A DNA stretch of 64,000 bases from Calliopum simillimum. Its lineage: Eukaryota > Arthropoda > Insecta > Diptera > Lauxaniidae. A program made the position numbers and the translations under genes. The notes under the pieces were generated by a model, which was not told the DNA's origin, ran no database searches, and saw nothing but the letters and a program-made list of their open reading frames with translations. This document shows, one piece after another, positions 34,633 to 45,110 of this stretch (position 1 is the stretch's first letter; each line of letters begins with the position of its first letter). Where the stretch lies: NCBI GenBank assembly GCA_951812925.1, contig OX638369.1, positions 24,581,329 through 24,645,328 on the forward strand, written 5' to 3'.

Positions 34633-36215
34633 AAAGCATCTTACGAAAAAATGCATCGAGGCATCAAATGCTTAGAATCGTCCAAAAAATACGTGTAAAA
34701 TTTTTGAGAAATTTTTGTATGCAGTAAAAAACTTTTTTTTTGAATAATTTTTGAAAAAAAAAGTTTACAAAATTTCAAAGAGACTTATAGCCCAGGAAAA
34801 TAAGACGAAAAAAGAGCTTCTGTGCGAAAAAATTCCCAGTGGAAATTTTTCACCGGAATTGTCTTTATTTATGCATGATACACAAACTGTGAAAAGTCCA
34901 TTGCAAAGTCGTGTGCGCATAAAAAGTTATTAAGGCTCAAAGGTCGCTAAAATCAGTTTTTTGCAAATATCTCGCTAATGCTAACTTTTACAGAAAAATG
35001 TTGGTCTCCAATTTTGTAGCACAGGAAATTTCCTACAAAAGTACGTTAAAAGTATTTGCTTACGACTTCTAGTTTAGGAGATCACCCAATTTAAAAAGTT
35101 TTTAACAGTTATGATATGAAATACTACCTATGAGTTCATATTAAAATATCTTACTTTTTAAATTGCAATAACTCTTCAATGAGAAGTTGTACAAATAAAA
35201 TTAAAATGCCGTTTGAAAGATAATTTAATTTTCTAAATACCGTACAAAATTTTTTTTTCGAACAGCTCATGACCTTAAAAATATTCTTGAATAACCGTTA
35301 AGGCTTCGAAATTACTGGTTTTTTAAGATTATCTGCGAATTGGTAAGTACTACGATAAAAAGTAAAGGGATCAAATTTGTAAAGAATTGCAGGATCTACA
35401 AAAAATATGTGATATGTGTACCATAGAAGTAACCGTATAGAAGGTATTCAATAGAAACCGGTTTTTTGGCATTTTAAGGGTTTTTTTGGAATATCTTCTA
35501 AGCGGTTACTTCTATGGTATACATATTGCTTATTTTTTGTAGATCTTGCAATTCTTTACAAATTTGGTCCCTTTACTTTTTATCGTAGTACTTACCAATT
35601 CGCAGATAATCTTAAAAAACCAGTAATTTCGAAGCCTTAACGGTTATTCAAGAATATTTTTAAGGTTATGAGCCGTTCGAAAAAAAAATTTTGTACGGTA
35701 TATAGAAAATTAAATTATCTTTCAAACGGCATTTTAATTTTATTTGTACAACTTCTCATTGAAGAGTTATTGCAATTTAAAAAGTAAGATATTTTAATAT
35801 GAACTCATAGGTAGTATTTCATATCATAACTGTTAACAACTTTTTAAATTGGGTGATCTCCTAAACTAGAAGTCGTACGCAAATACTTTTAACGTACTTT
35901 TGTAGGAAATTTCCTGTGCTACAAAATTGGAGACCAACATTTTTCTGTAAAAGTTAGCATTAGCGAGATATTTGCAAAAAACTGATTTTAGCGACCTTTG
36001 AGCCTTAACAACTTTGTATGCGCACACGACTTTGCAATGGACTTTTCACAGTTTGTGTATCATGCATAAATAAAGACAATTCCGGTGAAAAATTTCCACT
36101 GGGAATTTTTTCGCAGAAAATGTCTTATTTTCCTGGGCTATTATACGTATTCCTTCGATGATTCTAAGCATTTTATGCGTGGTACACATTTTACGTAAGA
36201 TGCCTTTCTTTTGAG
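34633..36215. mobile_element. Large foldback, arms ~650 bp
   Basis: The inner arms run about 34,787-35,440 and 35,490-36,141, symmetric about 35,464, with few differences. Examples are GGCTCAAAGGTCGCTAAAAT, CTAACTTTTACAGAAAAATG and GAATTGGTAAGTACTACGAT with their reverse complements. Outside these, 34,637-34,685 (GCATCTTACG, AATGCTTAGAATC) pairs with 36,155-36,210, but about 100 bases in the left arm have no partner. No long coding frame. It belongs with copies near 42.6 and 44.9 kb. Confidence 0.88.
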
Positions 36216-37457
36216 TAAACAAAGAGTTTTGCCGGCCGCAGGCGTTCAAAAATCTTAAAACCGAATTTCGACACTTCAGTACGAGATATTACTGTAAAGG
36301 CAGGCAACTCGAAATCTACTTTACGAAAACTGGGGAAAAAAAGTAAGTTGCATACCTAGATAGTTCAAAAAGTACCAAAACGTTCCAATAGAAGCAGATA
36401 TATGAAGTCTATCATACTAAATTTCACTGTAAAATAATGGACAATGAAACACGTTAGAGCAGATTTCAAACAGCTACCGGAAAACGGCAATTTAATACCT
36501 TTACAAAGGAGGAGCACGTACAGAGCAAATTTAAAGAAAAGAATGTCACAAAATTTCTAAAGAAGTATATGGTTTGGGATACCGTTTGCATCTGAATACG
36601 TGTTTTTTGTGAAACACCCCAATGGGGAATGAAGCGCATCAATAGCCCTTCTGAAGCGCTCTAAAGAAGCAGTGAAGCGCATATCTCTCGTATCCAAAAG
36701 CGCTGAAATTTACATTGGCATGTCATTGGAAGAAGCGCTTGGTTCTCGTTACCACAAATGCTCTTCGGATGCGCATCGCTCATTTTTTGATGTAATTATA
36801 ATTATTTTTATTTTACTAAATTGATTATAATTGAAAAATTGCAAGTTGAAAAACTTTTCTGTTTGGTCTGGGTCGGAGTTCAACCGAGAACCTCACGAGG
36901 AACTCTCAATCGCAGTGCCAGTCGCTAGACCACTGCTCCATCCATGCGTTCTTACGAAGCTGACTTTTTGACTTATTTTGTTTTGTGTGTAAATACGTGA
37001 CCGAAAACGCTTTGTTCTCGCTACCAGAAATGCTCTTTGGATGCGCTTCGCTATCGCTACTAGAAATGCTCTTTGGATACTTTTAAGATGACAATAAAAA
37101 ATATTTAAAATAAGAAAAACAAACAAAAAAATAAAGCAGCCTATTGCCTACCTATAGCGCAGAAAATATGCGCATCAACATCAGCTCTTTTGATGCGAGA
37201 AGGACGCGCATCGCTATTGCATCTTGGGGACGCGTATCGAAATTTTCTGTTGGGATAGCGCACACTAAATTCAGAAATATACACACAGTCTGGTGGGTTT
37301 TTGAAAAGTAGTTACCATCCAATTTTATATAAAGAATATAAAGCAGAAAACTGCAAAATCCCATACAAAACACGAATTTCAAAGAACTTAAAACGATTTT
37401 TTCTTAAAACAATAAAAAATGTAGATGTCTAGTTGTAGTTTTAACCCGACGATATAT
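36216..37457. repeat. Repeat-rich DNA with ATGCGCATCGCT motifs
   Basis: Direct repeats of GTTCTCGNTACCANAAATGCTC and TTNGGATGCGC occur at about 36,740-36,785, 37,015-37,050 and 37,055-37,080. ATGCGCATC and GACGCGTATCG variants run to about 37,230. A SINE copy lies inside (separate entry). GTAGATGTCTAGTTGTAGTT at 37,420-37,439 recurs at 42,854. Confidence 0.6.
36791..36969 (-). mobile_element. tRNA-derived SINE, copy in minus orientation
   Basis: On the minus strand: AAGTCAGCTTCGTAAGAACG, an A-box-like GGAGCAGTGGTCTAGCGAC, and a B-box-like GGTTGAACTCCGA. Then AAAAGTTTTTCAACTTGCAA and TTTTTCAATTATAATNAATT form the tail. The same order occurs at 44,531-44,706 on the plus strand. It differs from a true tRNA by its unpaired acceptor ends and long 3' body. 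Confidence 0.75.
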
Positions 37458-37463
37458 TGACGA

Positions 37464-37467
<4 letters not shown>
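37458..37467. repeat. Left target-site duplication of LINE
   Basis: TGACGAGAGT, repeated at 39,940-39,949. Confidence 0.55.
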
Positions 37468-37495
<28 letters not shown>

Positions 37496-37667
37496 AAAAT
37501 ATTTTATTATTCATAAATTAAATTGATTTACATGGTATAAAATATTTGAAAAAAATATAAACTTAATGACATTAACATTAATGTGTTGTGTGTCGCTTAT
37601 AAATAAGAAAAAGTATACAATTTGTTTGTGAAAGTTTTTTATATACAAAGGCTCTGGCAAATATTAT

Positions 37668-38655
37668 TCAAAATGCAAATTCATTAATCAGAAGATTTCT
37701 ATATTTAAGGGAAACTCTTAAAAACTCATAAAGCTTAGTGTAGCTTTTACTATTTAATAAATTCAAGACTTCTGCGCAAGAAAGTAATTCTTTGCCGAAG
37801 TAACGTTGTCTGGCAGCTTTAAAAATGGGACATACCCCTAATAGGTGATATGTATTTTCAACATAAATTAAATTACAAATAGAACAAGGTCCTAAAGGCT
37901 CGTTTCTAAAGGCTCTTTCATTCAAGTCAAGCAAACCACCTCTAGCTTTAAAAATCAGGCTTACTACATTTGCAGACTTATGTTGAAAAAAGAAATGTTT
38001 CCCTTCATGTTGAAGTTTTGAATACAAATCATGATATTGAGAAGCTTTTGTGCTCTCAATGTGCTGTTTCAATTGTTTTTCATTAATTAGTCCTAATATT
38101 TTATTATTGTGAGCTGTAAGCGTACCATAATACCAGGTAAGAGATTTTGACACCATTGGGCTTTGCATAAATATTAAAATTTTGGATTTTGAAAGGTTAA
38201 CTTTCAAATCCCAGAGTAAGCAATAGTTATGCAAGGCGTTTATCATTGATTTAAGTACATCAGGGCAGGATGACAAAAGCACAATATCATCTGCATACAT
38301 CAGTACCTTGAATTTTGTGTCAGCTACTTGTATGCCTCCTGAGAGCGCTTCATGTAGGTCATTTAGATACAAGGTAAAAAGTACAGGACTAAGCAGACAA
38401 CCTTGTTTGATGCCTTGATTTACTTAAAAGAGTACCGAAAGCGAATTTCCATCCCAAACCTGACTATATGTATCAACATAAAGTAACTGTAAAATTTTAA
38501 TAATTTTGCTTGACAACCCTAACTTGGAAAGCTTATAAAAAAGCGAATTTCTCGGTATTGTGTCAAACGCACAAGAAAAATCTACAAAAAAAGCGTGTTT
38601 TCTTATTTTGATTGAAATTTAAATGTATAATACTTGTTAAATTAAAAATATTATC
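37668..38655 (-). pseudogene. LINE reverse transcriptase, C-terminal part
   Basis: The frame resumes at about 38,655 with DNIFNLTSIIHL and KKTRFFVDFSCAFDTIP (RT motif A). A TAA interrupts near 38,420, just before VNQGIKQGCLLSP (motif B). YADDIVLLSS (motif C, catalytic Asp pair) and the C-terminal thumb-like region follow. Near the end is a Cys-His motif, C-x2-C-x9-H-x4-C (CSIC...H...C). The frame ends at 37,668. The in-frame stop and the interruption make it dead. Confidence 0.85.
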
Positions 38656-39353
38656 ATAATTTTATATTGAACTAATTAAACAGTCATTTTTGCAATTTTT
38701 CACTAACAGACGAAAGCAAGTGTTAACATGGAAATTGATTACATATGTTTCGGCTACTTCCACATACATATTTATATATTTTCATATATAAACATGTATA
38801 TAGCCTCATCAGATCAGTTTTAGTTAAATCTTGCCAGAAACCGTACTCGAACCCGTGACTCCGGTTTTCTAATGAAAGAGAACGCGGTGCTTAAGCGATT
38901 GTGCTATAGGCCACGAGTAAACTCTCTGAGCAGGATCGCCATTATGCATAACTCATAAGGCTCACTAGCTAGCGTAGCATGTCTCAAAACCAGAGTGTGT
39001 TACCAACTAACAATTTGGCAATTTTTCACAACAGACGGCGCTAGTGAGCCTTATGAGTTATGCATAATGGCGATCCTGCTCAGAGAGTTTACTCGTGGCC
39101 TATAGCACAATCGCTTAAGCACCGCGTTCTCTTTCATTAGAAAACCGGAGTCACGGGTTCGAGTACGGTTTCTGGCAAGATTTAACTAAAACTGATCTGA
39201 TGAGGCTATATACATGTTTATATATGAAAATATATAAATATGTATGTGGAAGTAGCCGAAACATATGTAATCAATTTCCATGTTAACACTTGCTTTCGTC
39301 TGTTAGTGAAAAATTGCAAAAATGACTGTTTAATTAGTTCAATATAAAATTAT
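38656..39353. mobile_element. Perfect 313-bp-arm palindrome with tRNA-like module
   Basis: The left arm is 38,656-38,968, the right arm 39,041-39,353, and a 72-base loop lies between. By eye the arms are exact reverse complements with no indel. Each arm includes TGGCCTATAGCACAATCG and GGGTTCGAGTA, resembling RNA polymerase III A and B boxes. The loop plus inner right arm is related to the SINE-like copy at 34,405-34,617. It sits inside the LINE. Confidence 0.9.
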
Positions 39354-39939
39354 CATACTTCAATTTAGAAAAAAGCGCGTTGGTACTTTCATTAGTACTA
39401 TACAAGCAATAAAAATAAAAAAAAAAAACAGTCAATAAACTAACTTCATAAATATTATCAACCGTCGAGTACTCCTTACGAAACCCTGCCTGGTATTCAT
39501 TTATGATATTATTTCGATCTATCCAGCTGTTTATTCTGTCCAAAATCATACCTGTGAATATTTTATATATTGTATCCAATAGTGAGAGTCCTCTATAGTT
39601 AGAGATACTGTTTGCGTCACCTTTTTTAAACAGCGGAACAATTATAGATTTGCGAAAAGCTGATGGTATCTCATTACGCAAAAATATCCTCTTAAAAACT
39701 AGTAGTACTTCTTCTAAAAAGCAACGAGGAGCATTTTTGCAAAACTCGTAACTAATTCTATCCAATCCTGGAGCCTTGCCCAACTTACAACTTTTGAGAA
39801 CGAGAACCAAATCTTTAAATTCGAAAGGTGCATCAAGAAATGTGTCCAAAAAACATGGTAATGACCACGCTATAACTTGTGAACTTGGTTCAGCATTGAG
39901 GAGTTTCTGAAAGTGCGGTCCAAAATCGTCGCAAGTAAG
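39334..39939 (-). pseudogene. LINE reverse transcriptase, N-terminal part
   Basis: Open from the truncated end. LGKAPGLDRISYEF and PSAFRKSIIVPLFKKGD are the early RT motifs; SNYRGLSLLDTIYKIF and YQAGFRKEYSTVDNIY follow. These are the standard RT 0-2 blocks of LINEs. The sequence then turns into low-complexity text and the palindrome. There is no endonuclease domain, as expected for a 5'-truncated copy. Confidence 0.85.
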
Positions 39940-39949
39940 TGACGAGAGT
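39940..39949. repeat. Right target-site duplication of LINE
   Basis: TGACGAGAGT, same as 37,458-37,467. Confidence 0.55.
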
Positions 39950-42595
39950 CTTCAAGATCAAAAACGTACATTTGATTCTCTTAACTCCATAGCAAAAATT
40001 TTAGTTAAATTTTGAAACCAAAAAAGTATTAATTTTAAACTATTTTAAATTTCATACTGTTTTGGAATAAATTTCATACTTTTTTTTGAAAAAAATTGGA
40101 ATTTATTGTAATACCAAAAAAGTTTAAACTGCCATTTTTTTGTGTGTACTGCAATCTATTATGAAGTATTGAGATCTAAAGAAATTTGATCACCCAAATA
40201 GTTAAAATACTGCAAAAATTTTGCAAGATTTTAAAAATGAGTGGAGAAGAGCTTACGGTACTGTGGATGAAAAAACTTAATAAAGGGCTTTAAGAAAAAA
40301 GTTAAATATTTTTATTGAAAGCAAATATTTGTTAGCAGTTAAAAGGGTATTTGTATTCTGTATACTAGCAGTAAGTAAAAAAAGTTTAAAAAATTCATCC
40401 ATTTGATTGATGAAATGCCAATTTTTTATGGGACAATAATTAGTTCGTTTTCTGAGTGAGCGCTCATAGTTCTGTGTTCAAAATCACACATATGTTTTTG
40501 GAAAAATGTGAGACAGAAAAAACTTTCTTTATGTCCTAATGATCTTAATGGCCATTTCGAAGAAATCGAAGAAAAAGTGGCTATTTCCAGAGCATTTTAG
40601 AAACATTCCTGAGTTTTATATACTTACTCTTAAGTAAGCAGTTCAAGACCACTGAAAATTATCAGAACAATTTATTTTACGAATCTATGATTTCCTGGGA
40701 ATTTCACATGAATAATTCTGACTAAAACTAAAAAATTAAGAAATCCGTTTTTCGATACCACAATTTAGGATATGGTGGCAATAAAAAAGGAGTCATCGAT
40801 ATACATAATTCATTATAATTTTTGATAAAAAAAGGCTAGTGCTTTAAACCACTTGTTGCAAATATACAAAAGTAACGAAAAACTGTGTTTTCTAAACATT
40901 TTGGGTTAGATTGTCTCAAAAACATGACTTGGTAAAAAAATGTGTTGGCCAGATTTGGATTAAGCTTAAAAAACTACGTTAAAAATTACTATTTGCTTAG
41001 ACCATTTTTGACCATTTTTGACTATTTAGACCAACTTCGGTTACAAAATTCGTAATTTTTTGAAATATACGAGTATGTAAAACTCCAAATCCTTGATTTT
41101 GTTTTGACGATATATTTGAGAACACAGAAGGTGATATTTAGAATATTCATACTTTGGCTGCTTGCCATGTCTCCATTTATACCTTACAAATGAAAAAAAT
41201 AATTGAATATGCTTTGAGTGTTTGGCATGAACAAGAAAATCTGCAAGATTTATTTTAATGCATTTTTTTTATTAAAAACAAATAACTCTCGGCTAACATT
41301 TTGTATGGTGGCATCAAATACAAAAAGCTTCAGTTGAAAAAAGCCACAAAATGTCAGGGGTTATAGAAAGTTTTGATTGGCGTAAAAAAATGAAATTGGT
41401 TAACAAAAATAAATAACAAAAAAAAAAAGTAAACTAAATCCAACTAAGCCAACAAATGAAAAAAAAAAATTCATTTTATTTGCTCCACATTTTTATTTCA
41501 TTGATTTTCTGCAAACAATCGCACATACATACATATATAACTAAAGCAACAACAACAACAACAATGTTAAACAACATCTGCGATGACATACAGCAAACAG
41601 TGCAAAGTGAACGTTGCACACACCTTCCGGTTTATTGAACACCCCACAAGGCAACAGCACACCAACAACAGCGCCAACAGCAATGGCAACCTCATGGTAT
41701 TGCACCACCGTCTGTAGGCAATGCCGTTGATACCACGTTGACGTTGAACAAAAACAAGTGAGGGCCAAAAGGAGCCGCCACTGTTCGTTCTATCGCCCAT
41801 ATATTGTTGCAAAAACTGGGGCAGGTGCTTGGCCTCTCTCTTGAGGTGGGGTTAAGAAAGAAATATGAAAAAATTCAATATAAAGGAGTGGGAATTCTTT
41901 AGAATGAAGATGGAAGCGATTTTAGAAATTTAAAAAAAAACTTTCGGTGATTTCATTCAAGATAGTGGAAGTGAAGTTTTCGAAGTTTTCGGCGAAAAAT
42001 AGTCAAAATCAAAACTAAGCTTAAACTTGGAGTAGCATATTCCCTGGAGAAAGTGCTTTGGTGGGTAAGGTATAAAATGTTGACAAAGTCGATATGAAAT
42101 TCCTGAAATATTGAGACGTTTGTTATGAAAATATGAAGGAGGTGATAAAGCTTTGTTAGATTTTTGTCATTTTAGTTAAGTTTTAGTTGTAAATTAGTTC
42201 TGAATCTAACTTTAAAGTTATGTCTTTAATAATTATTTTATATTCATATTTTATTTTGCAAATTACGTGTAAAATAAAGTTCATTGCAGCCACGTTGTTG
42301 CTATTTCAAATTATAACACCATCTCAATGGTATTCTGGAGTGAGCTCATCCATATTAAACAGTGTCATGCGTACAAAATGGCACAAGAACATTTTTAATA
42401 TTTGTACACATGAAGAATTTAATTGTTTTTTTTTTTTGTAAGAAAATTAAAATGTTGAAACCAAAAAAACAAATAAAAAATTAGCACAAATTTCGAATTC
42501 TTGTGTGTTTTACTCTTTTGCCTATAACTTTTTTAGAGTCAGTGATAGGTAATTACGTAATAAGATAGAAAACAAAGTAAAAAAAAATTCCTTTA
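39950..42595. other. No gene seen
   Basis: Unique-looking AT-rich DNA with many A/T homopolymers. A CAACAACAACAACAA tract lies near 41,547-41,563, followed by a GC-richer patch (41,570-41,830) with CACACCTTCCGG and CACCAACAACAGCGCC. Frames there on both strands are short and unconvincing. Confidence 0.45.
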
Positions 42596-42890
42596 AAATG
42601 ATTAGAATCATCTCAAATATACGTAAGAATTTTTTGGAACTTTTTTGAATTTTTTTTTTTTTGACCAATTTTTGAAAAATTAATCAAATGTCCCCAAAAA
42701 TTATGAAAAAAAACATATTTATTTTTTGGACAGTTTTGAGCAGTATTTGCCTGATACAATTTTTCCGTAAGACGCCTTGGTTTTGAATAAAAATCATTTT
42801 TTCGACCGCCTTAGAAAAATTTCTATGTTTGAGTGGCCATACATCAATATATGTAGACGTCTAGTTGTAGTTTTAACCCAACAATATGTA
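42596..42890. repeat. Foldback-family fragment
   Basis: GATTAGAATCATCTCAAATA and AATTTTTTGGAACTTTTTTG resemble 45,020-45,065 in direct order. CCGTAAGACGCC to TTTGAGTGGCCATA (42,766-42,850) resembles 44,915-44,990 inverted. It ends with GTAGACGTCTAGTTGTAGTT, shared with 37,420-37,439. Confidence 0.6.
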
Positions 42891-44530
42891 GCAATGTAGT
42901 TCTGTCATCGACCATTAAAATGTACTACTTTTTTTCTGAGTGTATAACCTAGCAGTCGCGTTATACGAGAATACTTACAATTAGATAAATTGTTTAATGC
43001 GTTTGCTGTATAAAGTTTTGTATTCATGAGATAGGGTACAAACAGTGTGAACTGCAATGCATTGCATAGTGAAATAGTTCAAGTGTAAGCATTTCATATT
43101 TTCTAAGGCTGCGAACAGATTAAACACAAACAAATGAATAGAAATAAAAACTGACTACAATATACTCGTAATTTATAGAAGGATTTAAATATAATTTTTG
43201 TGTTAGAGCATATACCATTTTAATGAACCTGAAGTTTAATAAAATTAAACTTTGTTTTTCAAATGCTTCTTCATCAGGAAAGTTAACAAAAACCGAGCTT
43301 TGTGTTTTTAATTAGTTTTTAAATTTTCTCAAACCAAAGAACCCATTCTAATGTTCCTCAAAATCAACAAACATTTTCGACGAGCTGATGCAGTCTGAAA
43401 TCCCCTGAAATAGCACGACATATGATAAACATTGAATAGTAAGCTGTGCCATAGGCACCATGTATTTCGTTCACGTTAAATTTTTTTAAAAATAATTCAA
43501 ATAACCAAATTTTGGAAAGTAATAAGCCAATTGGAAATGCTGAAAAGTAAAGTTTGTTGAAGATGAATATGGCTATCCGAAGTCATTGACTGAAGTGAAC
43601 AATGCAGTTTAATGTGGGTGTGATAAATATTGCTTTTAAAATGCCTCAAAAAAGCGTTTTTTGTACTTTTAAGCAAGGATATCAAGTGAACTAGAGTGAA
43701 CTCGGTGAATTTCCGCTGGTATAGAGCAATTCAGAAGCTATTTCTTCTTCTGCTTTTTATTGGATTCACTCTGTTCGCGACTTTAAAGATGCAGCACATC
43801 ACACATCATTTGTTTATTTTATGAATTGAAAGTTTGCAATTCCACAGAAATTAACCGCAAATTAACTGAAAATTGCGTTGAACTGATTCCGCTGATTTTG
43901 GTTGCATTATAAATAGTACATACTCTGTTTTTAGAGATGACTAACTGCAAGCGCTCAGACAATTTAAGTAAAATGTAAGTTAATATATTGCTACACAGAC
44001 TTTAATTCCTATGAATTTTTGTTGCACACGAAATTGTTGATGAAGTCAGTACCTTGAAAAATTAAATACACTATACATAACAAGGTCTAGATTCTATGGC
44101 AACCTGGACATAATATTATTGTGATTGAGGAAAATGTAGTAGTATATAAACTAATAAAGCGTGGAGCTTAAGCTACTCTCCTTGGTTTAGTAGCACTATA
44201 TGGGATGGAGAAGAAAACTTTCTCTATAGACTATTGATTATGTTATATAGAAAGAAACTAAGACGTTTGCGGGTTATTATTACAGAAGTCGCTCAATGGG
44301 TAATTTAAGAAGAAAAACCCCGGAGAGGTATTAAATTAGAGGGTGAAAATCGGATAGCAAAATTTTAATAAAATTTCCTTTAAAATTCTTTATTCTTTAT
44401 TAAGGTGGCAACACTTGACACCGACCAATCGGTATTGAATCCAGTTCCAATGGAACAGCTATACCAAATATCAATAAATAACACAAACAACAATTATGAC
44501 ATCAAGGCTCACGTATCAACACACAAACAA
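42891..44530. other. No gene seen
   Basis: AT-rich unique-looking DNA without a defensible frame. Confidence 0.5.
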
Positions 44531-44706
44531 TACCGGCAAAAGTCGGCTTCGCAGCCGGGCAATGCTGGTGCATTGGTCTAACGACTTGTGCTACCAACCG
44601 GGAGGTCCTTGGTTCAACTCCCGCCCAGGCCAAAACAAAAAAGTTTTTCAACTTGCAATTTTTCAATTATAATTAATTTAGTAAAATAAATACAATTATA
44701 ATCACG
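44531..44706 (+). mobile_element. tRNA-derived SINE, copy in plus orientation
   Basis: It reads AAAGTCGGCTTCGCAGCCGG, GGTGCATTGGTCTAACGAC (A-box-like), GGTTCAACTCCCG (B-box-like), then AAGTTTTTCAACTTGCAATT and TTTCAATTATAATTAATTT. It shares order and spacing with 36,791-36,969 inverted. There is no A-tail; the 3' end is AATTATAAT-rich. Confidence 0.75.
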
Positions 44707-44904
44707 TATTTTTAATCCGTTCCTTAATTTGTCATAATTATGTGTTAGAAAATGCATTAATAGATTTATATGTAAATCGATCTTTGCAAATATATGACTA
44801 AAAGTTCAATTAAAAATTAATTTTCAATATATAAATATCATTAAGTAACACAGTTAAAAATTCTTAAAAAAATTATTAAGAAATTTCTTAGCTTAAAAAT
44901 TTTG

Positions 44905-45110
44905 TAAAATATGGCCACTCGAACATAAAAACTATTTTCACGTGTTGAAAAAAAATGGTTTTTACTCAAAAGCAGCACATCTTACGAAAAAAGTGTATGA
45001 TACAAAAATGCTCAAAATCATCCAAAAAACGAGTGTGAATTTTTTCAGATTTTTTGGAACTTTTTTAATTTTTTTTTTAACTTATTTTTGAAAAATTATA
45101 AAATAACTTA
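44905..45110. repeat. Foldback-family fragment
   Basis: It carries GGCCACTCGAACATAAAAAC, CATCTTACGAAAAAA, AAATGCTCAAAATCATCC, and TTTTTTGGAACTTTTTT, shared with the elements at 34.6-36.2 and 42.6 kb. Confidence 0.6.

Larger units (their letters stand above)
37468..39939 (-). mobile_element. 5'-truncated non-LTR retrotransposon (LINE), interrupted
   Basis: On the minus strand the element runs from 39,939 to 37,468. It starts inside an open reverse-transcriptase frame (truncated 5' end) and ends with a short 3' region and (ACT)n tail, seen as (TAG)n on the plus strand at about 37,465-37,494. The 10-base sequence TGACGAGAGT flanks it on both sides. A palindrome (38,656-39,353) splits the coding part. 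I cannot place it in a named clade with confidence. Confidence 0.75.

Noticed and set aside
39095..39180. Possible tRNA gene in the palindrome arm
   Set aside because: Box-like sequences are there, but acceptor pairing is missing and it lies in a repeated module.
44565..44631. Possible genuine tRNA gene
   Set aside because: A and B boxes are present, but no 7-bp acceptor stem or clean cloverleaf could be drawn, and the same sequence recurs at 36.9 kb with a SINE body.
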